From: Stromatinia cepivora
Lineage: Eukaryota; Ascomycota; Leotiomycetes; Helotiales; Sclerotiniaceae
NCBI GenBank assembly: GCA_014898415.1
Contig: RCTD01000028.1
Location: 248,001-312,000 of the forward strand
Direction of reading: 5' to 3'
Length of the DNA stretch: 64,000 bases
The notes under the pieces were generated by a model. It had not been told where the DNA came from, did no database searches, and saw only the letters and a list, made by a program, of their open reading frames with translations. Positions 25,443 through 35,775 of this stretch are shown here, in pieces; within the stretch, counting starts at the first letter, position 1, and each line of letters opens with the position of its first letter. The translations under genes were made by a program, and so were the position numbers.

Positions 25443-25724
25443 TGTCACGAATCGTGAACCACAGGAGGCTAACCACGTGATACCTTTTATCTCCCATATC
25501 AATTTATGAGTTAATCATCTGTACATATGTGTTACAAATCATACGATTTAATATGGTAAAATGGTAATCCTAATAATGTATACGCATAATTTCGTAGTTT
25601 ACAAATGGGTATTTATATATATATATCTAGTCGCTTCTTACAAGTTATAGTTCTTCAGTTGTAGATTCTAAAGAATATAATTGACCCTGTTTATTCAGTT
25701 TTATTATAGCTTTTGTACGTCATA
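25443..25724 (+). repeat. Gy1 5' LTR
   Basis: 282 bp with a CACGTG box at 25474-25479. Over the aligned stretch I compared, differences from the 3' LTR are transitions only, as expected of RIP. Confidence 0.92.
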
Positions 25725-26048
25725 TTATCTACAACTTATTTATAAGCGTCCGGCCATTTAATGGCCTCCCAAATAATACCTCATTTTAATAATACCTTCT
25801 TAGATGAACTTTTACGAATGTTATATTCAGAGGAAGAAGATCTATTCCGATCTAGTCGATGAAGATAAACCCCTTTAGAAGTATACCATCATTTTCACAA
25901 TGCAACGAACTCTTCCTTCTGTATGCTCCGAACCTTCGAAAGTATATTCTGAGGAATTCTTTTCTTTTCCTTAATTATTTTAATAATCTTTCGAAGAAAA
26001 TATGAATACAGGATTGGATAACGTTATTATTGGAAGAAAGAAGACTGG

Positions 26049-26198
26049 TGTCACGAGATACACGTGATCGCGTCCGATCGGGCTAGTACGGTACTAAGCT
26101 TCGAGCCGATCATATATATAGCTTCGTAGCACTCTCTCTTTAGCTCTGTAGCTTTTAATTCTAAGGTTGATCTCTAAACGCTCGTTGGGTTCGTCACA
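26049..26198 (+). mobile_element. Short GC-rich solo LTR in the Gy1 leader
   Basis: 150 bp, TGTCACGAGATACACGTG...GGTTCGTCACA, flanked by perfect TSDs ACTGG (26044-26048 and 26199-26203). It is essentially free of RIP and carries CACGTG at 26061-26066. No full-length relative is in the window, so the orientation is inferred from the TGT...ACA ends only. Confidence 0.9.
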
Positions 26199-26964
26199 AC
26201 TGGTAAAGAGAAGATTCTAATGTATGAAATCGATGTTTTTAATAGTTCAATTGTTTTTTCCGAATCATTATTACAATTACAAGATCTTTATACAATGATT
26301 ATAAGTTTGAAAAAGAAAAATCGATAATTGAAAGTTATGGTGATGATGAGTTTTGCAATAATGCAATTTCTTTTTGAGTCTCAAATGATGTCTATATAGG
26401 CATTTAGATCAATAATAGTACTTGGGATTCCTTTTATTCTTTTAATCGAAATCCAAGGACCTTTATTCAAGCAAATCCGAAGATCCCGAAGTCAGAGGAA
26501 GAAAATTTTGATTAGACGATTTGATCATCTAGGGCTCTTCGAGGATTCTCCTTTTTTTTTAGGAAATAACGATCTATTTAATAATCAAGGGTTTCTTTAT
26601 TCAAGAAGTCGATCTAATTGGTCAAGATTGTATTTTTGTGTTAATTACAATTTGTAGTAAAATATATATATATCAAAATCTATAAATCTTATTACTAAAC
26701 TTAACGATGATATTGAATCTAAAGTTAGTTTGTGGTAATTATTGGTTATAGAACGATTTGAGCTGTATATTATATTATTTAAAAGTGAAATACAATATTA
26801 TATATATAATCGATCAAATCGAATTGGAAGTATAAATATATTATTATACTTTTTATATATAAGTACCCCGATTTATAATATTCGAATTAATCGAACAATT
26901 TACAGTGATTTATCGGAATCTGGTCGAAATCGATGATACTCGTTTTCAATATGAGATATAGGTT

Positions 26965-29900
26965 ATGTTTAATACAATTCGATATAATAATTTCCTAGAA
27001 TGGTATAGGAAGTTTAGATTATTTATTATTCAAATGGAGATTATCGATGATAAGGTTTTATTCAGGGATTTCGAATAGAAGATTTCCGATTTTCTTTTGT
27101 GAGCGGTAGTAATATTTATCAAGGATTGTAAGATTATGGAAGAATTCGTAAATATATTTATTAAAGTAGATCAAAACGAAGTTTCATTATAAAAACAAAA
27201 TCGATATTGTGTTGATCGAAAAGTCTTTATAGCTATTTGTAAATCAATGGCTATTATAAATTCCTTATAATCCTTTTGGAACTCTAATAATTCCAATTTT
27301 GGAACCTCTATATTCCTGAAATTGTTTTCACTTCGGAATACCCTTTCCGGATATATCGGCCCTGCTATATCCAATAACTATTCGAACTTCAAACGTTCGT
27401 TGCCCTCTTCTTCTCCTGGAGCAGTATATACATTGATGTTTTGTATCGATAACCTTAATGAGATCGAGATGGTATAAGAAGAAGTAAAAGAATTCGAAGA
27501 ATATCGGGATGCCGAAGAAGACTTCAGCTCAGAAGTTATAATTGAAGCTATGCAGAATGTCTGTTTAGAAGAAGAAAAGCGTTTAAAACCAAATGCTTAG
27601 ATTCTGTTTCTATTTTAAGTGCTATATGGGATATGAGATTTCTTGATCTAATTAAACTTATGGGAGGAGAAGCATTCATTTTTCCCTATAATCTTTCGAA
27701 AAATGGTTATATTTATCGATCAAGAGTATTTATTGATTTTGAAGTAAATAAATTCGTTTTTATTAATATTATACTCCTTATTTGTTTATTTTTTATGTTT
27801 AAATTAAGAATTATATTGTTTGAAGTTTCAATTGAAGTTAAAGGGTATAATGGTATACAAGATTATATTATTACCCATTTTATATTTCTTAATTTAACGG
27901 TCGATGGTTGTGAATAATTTTTTGTTCCTTTTTTTATTATTGAATTAGGGAGTTATAATATTATTTTAGGTAGACTTTGGTTATTAGAGATTTGAGCGAA
28001 GTTCGATTGCTTTAATTAATGTTTTGAATAGCTTAAAGAGAAATCCTGTATTATTTTTTATTCGAATAATCTCTTTGTTATTCAATCATTCCTTTGTAAA
28101 CGGAAAATCGATCGATTAGCTCAACAAGATGTTGATCGGCGAGATGACTAATTCGAAGAATATTGGAATCGAAGAGATTCACAATTGAATAGATCAATTA
28201 TAATTGGTGATGTATAATAAGAACCTTCAAATATGAATGTAATATAGATTCTTATTGAAAAAGAAGAAGTTCTGATTTCTTTCAAGTTCAATTTATCTTT
28301 TTCCCAATCAATTATATCATTATTGTAGATCTACAAATGCCTCCCCTGTATATCGTCTGAAATCCTTGATCTATGTGTATTCAAATTCGATAAGTTTTAA
28401 TTAAAATGTAAGAGAGATAAACAAATTGAACTCTTTATTATTATTTTGAAAGAATTCGATGATATAATAGATTTTTGATGAAACGAATGATATGCAGAAG
28501 AAAGAGTATTAATTGCTTTGATCGAATTCAAGAATACAAAAGTTCGAAAAAAACTCGATCGAGTATTGATCGAAATCGATTCAGAATTTGAAATATTATC
28601 TGAATATCAATAGTATTATCAAACCTTTTTCAAGTATGAATCAAATATTTTGTCTCTTAATTGATCTTATAATTATAAAATCATATTAGAAGATAAAGGA
28701 GAATAAGTTTTGCATTACAATCCGTTTTACAAGATATCCTTAGAACAATTGGAAATTGTTAAAGAATATATTATGAATAATTTCAATAAAGATTTTATTG
28801 AACCCAATTAAGCTTTTTATACTACATTTGTTTTATTCATTAAGAAATTCAATAGTAGTTTGAGGTTCTGTATAGATTTCAGATTATTGAATTCCTTAAT
28901 ATGTAAGGATCGGTATTCCCTCCTTTTGATCGACGAAACGTTTTCTCGGCTTTCCGGTGTTAAGATCTTTACCAAACTCGATATTCGTTAAGCTTTTTAT
29001 TGTATAAGAATGGATTCTGTTTCAGAAGAGTATACTACCTTTCGAATCTGATACAGATTATATAAATACAAGATCGTATTATTCGGATTAACAAATGATT
29101 TTGTAATTTATTAATATTATATAAATGATATTCTATTCGATTATTTAAATATCTTCTGTATAATATACTTCGACAATATTTTAATCTATTTCAAGAACAA
29201 AGAAAAATATCAAATTTATATTAAATTAATTCTCAAACAATTAAAAGTTATTGATTTATAAATGGATCTCAAGAAATATAAATTCAATATTATATATACC
29301 AAATATTTGGATTTTATCATTTCTATTAAAGAAGTAAAGGTAAATTTTGAAAAGATTGAAATAATTGAGAATTGGATCTTCTTAATAATAATGAAAGGGA
29401 TTCAATCATTCCTTGGTTTTTGTAATTTTTATTGATGGTTTATTAAGGATTATAATATAATAACGAAATCTTTCAACGAATTTATTAAAGCAAATATTAA
29501 ATTTATATTCAACGAAGTATACCAAAACGTATTCAATATCTTGAAGAAAAAACTTATCTCCGCTTCACTTTTGCAACATTATAATCATTGATTTCTTTGT
29601 ATATTCGAAACAAATATATTCGATGAAATAGTTGTTAGTATATTATTACAACAGTATAGCGAAGATTAGTTTCCCATAACTTATTTCTTTAAGATTATAA
29701 TTACTGTTAAATTGAATTATAAAGTTTATAATAAGAAAATACTGTCAATCATTCGATCTTTTAATTATTGAAGAATGGAACTCGCTGATTCATTATATAA
29801 AATCAAGGTTTATACCGATTATAAAGCTTTCGAATATTTTATGATTACCAAGATTTTCAATGTCTGACAAACTCGTTGAACAAAAGTTCTAATTGATTAT

Positions 29901-31700
29901 AACTTCATTATTATATATCACTTTAGAAAAGATAACTTTCTTATCGATGTTTTAACCTGTTGGACCGATGAATTGGATTTTCAGAATTATATCAAAAAGA
30001 AGAATCGTTTTTAATAGCTTATTAAAGATAATCAAATTGATATTGAAATCATAAGAAAAGCTTTATGAAAGCATTGTCCAAATGAAACAGCGATTATTAG
30101 TATCGATTTGAGTGAAATCGTTTCTCGATTCGATCTAGTTAATTATATTATCGAAGCAAATAAAATTACAGATAATTTGTTAGTATTTAGAATATAAACT
30201 ATCCAAGGTTACAAATATATATCATTCTAAAATAATTTTTTGTTTTACAATGATTGTTTGGTAGTGCTTGATGTCGATAATCTTCGAATTTATTTGATTC
30301 GTGAAGCTTATAATTCCGTTTCTATTATTTATTTTGGTACAAACAAAATCTACCTTTTATTATCTCAACAATACTACTGATCCAGAATGCACGATATTGT
30401 AGTCAGATATATATATAATTGCTATGTTTGCAAATGCAGTTCTGTTCTATATGATTGTACCTCTGATTTATTGTATTCATTTCTGATTCCTAATCGAGTA
30501 TGGCAATATATCATTATGGATTATTGCAGTTTTAATAAGGATAAATACGGATATGATAATATTTTAATCATTATTGATTGATTAACGAAGCAAACTATCT
30601 CTATACTTTGTTACAAATCAATCGATATTCAAATTCAAGTATAATTATATCTTTATTATATATATCGATATTATAATCTCTTTGATATTATAATATCAGA
30701 TCGTGGCCCTCAATTCATATCACAATTCTGGAAGGAATTCAATCAAATCCTAGGAACCAATCTCAAATTATTTATTGCTCATTATTCCCAAATCGATGGT
30801 TAAATTGAGATCTATAATTAGTATCTTTAGCAGCGGTTAAGATTGTTTATTAGTTACTATCAAGATGATTGGTTAGAATTCCTATTTATGATGGATTACG
30901 CGCAATTTATTTTTCTACATGATTCTTTAGGAGGGTTTACATCTTACGAAACCCTATATGGGCATGCACCGAAATATATATAAGAATGGAAGGAAGACAC
31001 TAGTAAGCTAATAGATAATATAAATATGTATAATACCTGTATATACACAAAACGCAATAGATTAGTTTTTGTGCAAATGAAAAAAGGTTTATTGTATATC
31101 CAAACTAAGATATCGAAATCCATAAATACTTATTGGCGTAAAGTTGATTTCGATATCGGAGATTATATATGACTCAATGTGAAGAGTTATTTTATTTAGA
31201 GATTATTTAAGAAACTAGACTTCCCAATTCAAGGAAGATTCAAGATCATTGATCGATCTGGGAGCTCTTTTAAATTCGAATTCCTGATTACGATGAAAAT
31301 TCATTCTATTTTCCTTTCAGATCGATTATACAAAGTATATGACGATTCTCTTTCTGATCAAATACTTGAACCATCTCTGTCTATTAATATAATTAATGAT
31401 TCGGAATGGGAAGTGGAAAAGGTCCTGGCGGTGGGGAAGGCGCGGGGAGTTCTATTGTACAGAATTTTGTGGCTTAATAACGATATTGATTTTATCTGGT
31501 ATCCTGTTTTAGATCTTAAAACATCATTGTATTTCCTACGCGATTTTCATCTGGCCAATCCAATATTACCTGGTCCTCCCAATCGACTAATTGATTGGAT
31601 AAAGCTCTATAAGAACAGAAAGGATAATTATAATTATATAGATGACAACTCATTTATGAAATCAAGGGAAAGAAAAATGTTCTTTAATATAGCAGATTAG
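26965..31700 (+). pseudogene. Gy1 gag-pol, RIP-broken, chromodomain still open
   Basis: Gag-like start near 26965 (MFNTIRYNNFLEWYRKFRLF). RT near 28700-29200 has KDRYSLLLIDETFSRLSGVK, FTKLDIR and IIYFDNILIYF (YxDD reading YFDN). RNase H has YFKIIITVKLNYKVYNK near 29690. The integrase zinc finger is at 30387-30580 (HDIVVRYIYNCYVCK), followed by DYCSFNKDKYGYDNILIIID. The last piece, 31293-31700, is open for 135 codons: SEWEVEKVLAVGKARG...WLNNDIDFIWYPVLDLK is a chromodomain, ending PNRLIDWIKLY. Most other parts carry stops from CAA, CAG or TGG codons. Chromodomains of this group steer integration to heterochromatin, which fits the location. Confidence 0.85.
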
Positions 31701-32357
31701 ATGTTATGATTTTATAATGGTATATGTATATACGATTGTGAAAGGATCGAAAACCTATACAAATTCGAGGGAATTTGATTGTATATATATATAATTCAAA
31801 CTCCATACAACAGACGAGCTGCTATTACCAAGATAATACAAAAGCAATATATTTCAAAAAAACTTATACTTATAATCATTTCAAAAATCATACAAAGGGA
31901 AGTTTGAAAATGGTAAGAATGAAATATAATATTATCTCTATCGATTTTGTTCAATTTAGTTGATTTGGTCAATTTAATTGATTAATTTGGTCGATTTCGG
32001 AATTGATTATATTAATTATTTATTATTATTATATTATAATTCAACCTCCTTTTTTTTTCTATTAAAACTTTTTCCTTTCAGAGGTTTCTCAAATCAAGGA
32101 GAATACGAATCAATATTAATTTAATCAATTGATGAACGATTTGATTGATTTGATCAATTCATTCATCATTTTGATCAATTTGATCGATTAATTTGATCAA
32201 TTTGGTCAATTTCCAGTAAATTGACCAAATCAACCAAAATGATCAATCTAATTGATTTAAAGTTTATGAATTTTCACAAAACCTGATTTCCAATAAAATA
32301 ACAATGAAACAGAGGAGTAAAACATTCAAAGGCGAGTTTTTCCGAAGGAGGAAATAG

Positions 32358-32639
32358 TATTACGAATCGTGAATCACAGAAAACTAATTATATAATACCT
32401 TTTATCTCTTATATTAATTTATAAACTAATCATCCATATGTATACATTACGAATCATATAATTTAATATAGTAAAATGATAACTTTAATAACGTATACAT
32501 ATAATTCTACAACCCACAAATGGGTATTTGTGTATATATATCTAATCGCTCCTTACGAGCCATAGTTCTTCAATTGTAGATTCTAAAGAACATAATTGAC
32601 CCTGTTTATTCAGCTCTACTACGGCTCTTGTGCGTCACA
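32358..32639 (+). repeat. Gy1 3' LTR
   Basis: 282 bp, TATTACGAATCG...GTGCGTCACA. Its right half keeps a GC-richer segment with ctctactacggctcttgtg. Confidence 0.92.
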
Positions 32640-32644
32640 AAAAG

Positions 32645-33060
32645 TATTTCAAGAGGAGTTGTGATATTCTATAAAGGTCTTATATTATAAACTAACAAAA
32701 AACAAATATTTATAACTACTTCTAATACAAAATCAGAATATATTATAATAGTAATATTCATCAAACAAAAGAGATGAATTGTACAAATACTCAAAGACTT
32801 ATTTAGATCAAATTATATTAGAAAGAACAGAGATATAATTCAAATGCTTGATGATAATCAGGGCACTTTAGTTTTAACCAAGAATCTATATTTGTATAAA
32901 TAATCCAAACATATAGATATCAGTTATCATTTCATCAGGAATTTGATAGAAAAGAAGAAAATCGTCATTAATTATATCAATATATACAATATAATTGCCG
33001 ACAGAATAACGAAGCTTTATACAAAAATTGCTTTCAAAAAATTCAAGAAAATGTTAGGAT
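32645..33060 (+). pseudogene. Co1 RNase H C-terminal part
   Basis: Continues the frame broken at 25437: ISRGVVIFYKGLIL, then SNTKSEYIIIVIFIKQ, the copia RNase H motif (TESEYxAA-like), then the DxLTKxL-like end near 32990-33060. Then 33103 begins the 3' LTR. Confidence 0.8.
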
Positions 33061-33102
33061 TAATAGTCTAAAGGATCGAATAGAATATCCTTAATAAAGG
33101 AG

Positions 33103-33268
33103 TATTGGAAATGAGGCCATCATAAGATTAGAATTGAAATCATATAATCATAATGATGCATAGACCATATTTGGGGATAACTTCAAATCTACTTCTATTA
33201 GAATTATATATCCTTAGTTCAATCTACATAGTCAACAATACTACTACTTCCTGCACCAAAAGTTAACA
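33103..33268 (+). repeat. Co1 3' LTR
   Basis: 166 bp. It matches the 5' LTR, but its CACGTG box reads catataat, showing asymmetric RIP. Confidence 0.88.
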
Positions 33269-33882
33269 TTATTCAATATAATTAAACCTTCTTTTTAAAG
33301 GTTCTTCTTTAAAATTTATACCGGAAACTATTTTTAAACCTTTATATATAAGCTATATGGACTTTTAATCTGATAGAGAATTAATACTAATTTTGATGAA
33401 TTTAGTATTAAAATTTTGAATGAATTTCGATTATGATTCGAATTGATATCGAAATTAATTCGATTAAAAATTATAAATGTCACACCAAAAGTGACGCCAC
33501 TCTTGACGAATGGTTAATTGGGTTGATATAGTAATCATTTCCCGTGACAATAAACCAGTTATCTTTTAAATTAGATCTTTATTTTAAACTGTATAAAATA
33601 AAGTTTAATCAAGTTAGGGCACTTTGATATGAAGAAATTGATATATCATCCGCTATGGGTAGCATATAGCTTAAATATATCGTTTAGGGACCTAATTTTA
33701 TTCGCTCAATTAGGTTTAGTTTTAGGGATGCAGGCCTTAGGGTTTATTTTCGTATTTTATCGATGGTATTTGAATATAATATCGATATTATATTGATATA
33801 GTTATATTCGACGGCTTAATAGCTATAATATTATAGCTTTAAATCAAGCCAATACTCTTTTTTAAGCTAGTTATTTAACTAG

Positions 33883-33896
33883 CCGGGCTCATAACC
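33883..33896 (-). promoter_or_regulatory. Primer-binding site matching the initiator tRNA-Met anticodon arm
   Basis: The minus strand reads GGTTATGAGCCCGG, complementary over 14 bases to the anticodon arm CCGGGCTCATAACC of fungal initiator tRNA-Met. It is not a tRNA gene: neither the acceptor nor the D and T arms are present. It is untouched by RIP. Confidence 0.72.
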
Positions 33897-34263
33897 TCTT
33901 GAAGGAGATTGATTGGTTAATAATAATGAATAATATGATAATAATATTATTTACTATTATTCTAGTGGAAGACTTAGTTATATAGCTTAAAAGGGTGATC
34001 GAATATATAAAGATTGAAGTCAAAATATAAGTGTATTGAATATTGAATTTATTTTGCTTGTTTTTTCGAAGAATCCTTTGAAGAAAATCTTCTTATTTAC
34101 AATATTTGATAAGATTCTATGAAATTATATAGTATTCTATGATTATAAATAAGATCGATTTAAATCGAATCTTATAGAATTATTTTATATAATGAAATGA
34201 AATAATAGCCAATAATATTTAATCTTAGAAATAAGAAAGTTCTATATGCTTCCATTACATTCT

Positions 34264-34432
34264 TGTGACACAACGGTCGAATAACTTGAGCATCTCTTAG
34301 AATTAAAAACTACAGATCGAAAATAGAACTATATAATTATATATATATAGGCCAAAAGCTCATTTAGCCTATTCAAGGAATACTGTATTCCGATTAGGGC
34401 TAGAATCGATCACGTTGTACGTATACGTAACA
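34264..34432 (-). mobile_element. Solo LTR inside the Co4 LTR
   Basis: 169 bp, plus-strand reading TGTGACACAACGG...GTATACGTAACA, with perfect TSDs ATTCT (34259-34263 and 34433-34437). It contains two hairpin-forming segments: TAGGC...GCCTA and GGAATAC/GTATTCC. Confidence 0.9.
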
Positions 34433-34559
34433 ATTCTATTCCATTATAAATCATTCTAATATGATATATGATCAAGATTTCATATAATAATAAAATTAAA
34501 TTATATTATTAATATATCACGTGATCATATAACCATCGGTTCGGTTAATATTATTAAGT

Positions 34560-34843
34560 GATTTAATAAACTTATTAGAAATTCTTATAATAATTATGAA
34601 TTTATATTTAAGATTATATAAACACGATTTATAATCAGAGTTTAAATATCAAAATAGTAATATACTATTTTATTATTTTTAAAATTTGAAGAAACTCTTT
34701 TTATATAATATATCGATAGCAGAGATCATTATTCCGATATTATTTATTAATTGATCTTAAAAAGAAAGTAATTTCCTTTATAGAAAAATAATAAAAAGTT
34801 TTACAATTTAATTGAGATTAATTGATTCTTTACTATTTGTAAC
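34560..34843 (+). repeat. Decayed Gy2-type LTR, plus orientation
   Basis: The right end ATTGATTCTTTACTATTTG then TAACTCTTACA is the reverse complement of the Gy2 terminus (TGTCAGAGTCACAAATGG...) with transitions. The left limit is approximate. Confidence 0.5.
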
Positions 34844-34880
34844 TCTTACAAAGGATATTATAGATATCGATTTTTATATC

Positions 34881-34927
34881 GAAAAAATAAAAATAAAAAT
34901 AAAAATAAAAATAAAAATAAAAATAAA

Positions 34928-34958
<31 letters not shown>

Positions 34959-35021
34959 TAAAAATAAAAATAAAAATAAAAATAAAAATAAAAATAAAAA
35001 TAAAAATAAAAATAAAAATAA

Positions 35022-35052
<31 letters not shown>

Positions 35053-35066
35053 TAAAATAAAAATAA

Positions 35067-35097
<31 letters not shown>

Positions 35098-35158
35098 TAA
35101 AATAAAAATAAAAATAAAATAAAATAAAATAAAATAAAATAAAAATAAAAATTAAAAT
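34881..35158. repeat. AAAAAT hexanucleotide (with AAAAT) microsatellite, about 275 bp
   Basis: Almost pure AAAAAT units, with pentamer AAAAT interruptions in the right half. The long minus-strand frame across it (FYFYF repeats) is an artefact of the repeat. Confidence 0.95.
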
Positions 35159-35344
35159 TAAAGATTTTTTATAAATTAATATATTATTGATTAAAGATAT
35201 CAAAAATAATAAAGTTTTTTAAAGAATAAAATATATTATTAAAAAGTTTAATAAATATTAAATTGATATTATAATATTTTATATAAGAAAAAAAAGAGTA
35301 CAAAAAGTATCTTCAATTATATATAGAATAGTGAATGCCTGAGG

Positions 35345-35543
35345 TGTCTATGGTAGCTAGGAACGGGTAGTGAACCCTTGATAGTACCGATCGATCTCGA
35401 GCGCTAGCCGCTCGAGATCGATCACGTGCCTGTATCTAGCATATATAACCCCTTCGGGGTTATCGATCTTTCGATCGTTAGTTATAGATTCTAAGGAACA
35501 ATTGAACCCTGATTTATCAGCTCTTTACGGCATTTGTGTCACA
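35345..35543 (+). repeat. GC-rich solo LTR-like element with strong hairpins
   Basis: It starts about TGTCTATGG and ends TTTGTGTCACA. The last 60 bases resemble the Gy1 LTR 3' end (TAGATTCTAAGGAACA, CCCTGATTTATCAGCTCT). No matching TSD is seen (tgagg left, actat right), so the start is provisional. It contains a 15-bp inverted repeat around CTAGC, a TTCG-capped hairpin, and CACGTG at 35423-35428. Confidence 0.65.
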
Positions 35544-35662
35544 ACTATATTGAAGCCTGAAAAGTGCTTGCTCTAAACAATAGCGTTAAAGTATTTGTGA
35601 TTACGCTCTTTAAAGTGAAGACCCTGTTAATGTATCTTGAAAAAAAAAGTGTCCTCATAACC

Positions 35663-35775
35663 TCAGACATCGCCAACCTTCAAACGAATTCTACCGCATC
35701 TACATTCAAGCCCTCCATCAATATCGAGGCCTAGTGCTAAAAGCACTCGATTAATAGCTGGACCCGATATTGACC
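35663..35775 (-). pseudogene. Duplicated 3' coding end of the adjacent coiled-coil gene
   Basis: Minus-strand translation gives SISGPAINRVLLALGLDIDG then GLECRCGRIRLKVGDV and stop, paralogous to SSANINRVLLALGLSTTGGL...VGMKVGGV of the intact gene that ends at 35776. The DNA run gtgctaaaagcactcgatta is shared exactly. It lies directly downstream of the intact stop codon in the same orientation. It is a tandem partial duplication rather than a separate gene. Confidence 0.82.

Larger units (their letters stand above)
25443..32639 (+). mobile_element. Gy1: complete Ty3/gypsy retrotransposon with chromodomain, inserted in Co1 RNase H
   Basis: 282-bp LTRs (25443-25724 and 32358-32639) are bounded by perfect TSDs AAAAG (25438-25442 and 32640-32644). 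The LTRs start TGTCACG (TATTACG in the 3' copy) and end CGTCACA (CGTCATA in the 5' copy). A polypurine tract CGAAGGAGGAAATAG precedes the 3' LTR. Interior order is gag, protease, RT, RNase H, integrase, chromodomain. Removing Gy1 rejoins the Co1 RNase H frame (NNKYNQKS then ISRGVVIFYKGL). A 150-bp solo LTR sits in its leader at 26049. Confidence 0.94.
20267..33268 (+). mobile_element. Co1: Ty1/copia element, full length but opened by Gy1 and a Co2-family solo LTR
   Basis: Two 166-bp LTRs (20267-20432 and 33103-33268) start TGTTGGAAATGAGG (TATTGG in the right one) and end GTTAACA. Removing Gy1 (25443-32639) and the solo LTR (22650-22958) leaves about 5.5 kb with domain order gag, zinc knuckle, integrase, RT, RNase H, which defines copia. 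The outer flanks (TATAT left, TTATT right) do not form a perfect TSD. The right flank does not continue the Gy1 copy found on the left, so a rearrangement at the right border is likely. Confidence 0.87.
33269..34560 (-). mobile_element. Co4: 5' end of a minus-strand copia element (LTR, primer site, leader)
   Basis: Read on the minus strand, an LTR-like region ends CAATCTCCTTCA at 33900. Three bases later comes a perfect initiator-tRNA-Met-type primer site (33896-33883). The leader and early interior run to 33269, where Co1's LTR cuts in. The LTR's own start is unclear, near 34525-34560 (TATCACGTGATC box at 34518). A solo LTR (34264-34432) splits it. No coding domain of this element is preserved here. 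Confidence 0.6.

Noticed and set aside
33879..33905. Possible tRNA-Met gene (CCGGGCTCATAACC)
   Set aside because: Only the anticodon arm half is present; there are no D arm, T arm or acceptor stem. Its position beside an LTR end fits a copia primer-binding site.
34874..35203. 109-codon FYFYF minus-strand frame
   Set aside because: Entirely a translation of the AAAAAT microsatellite.
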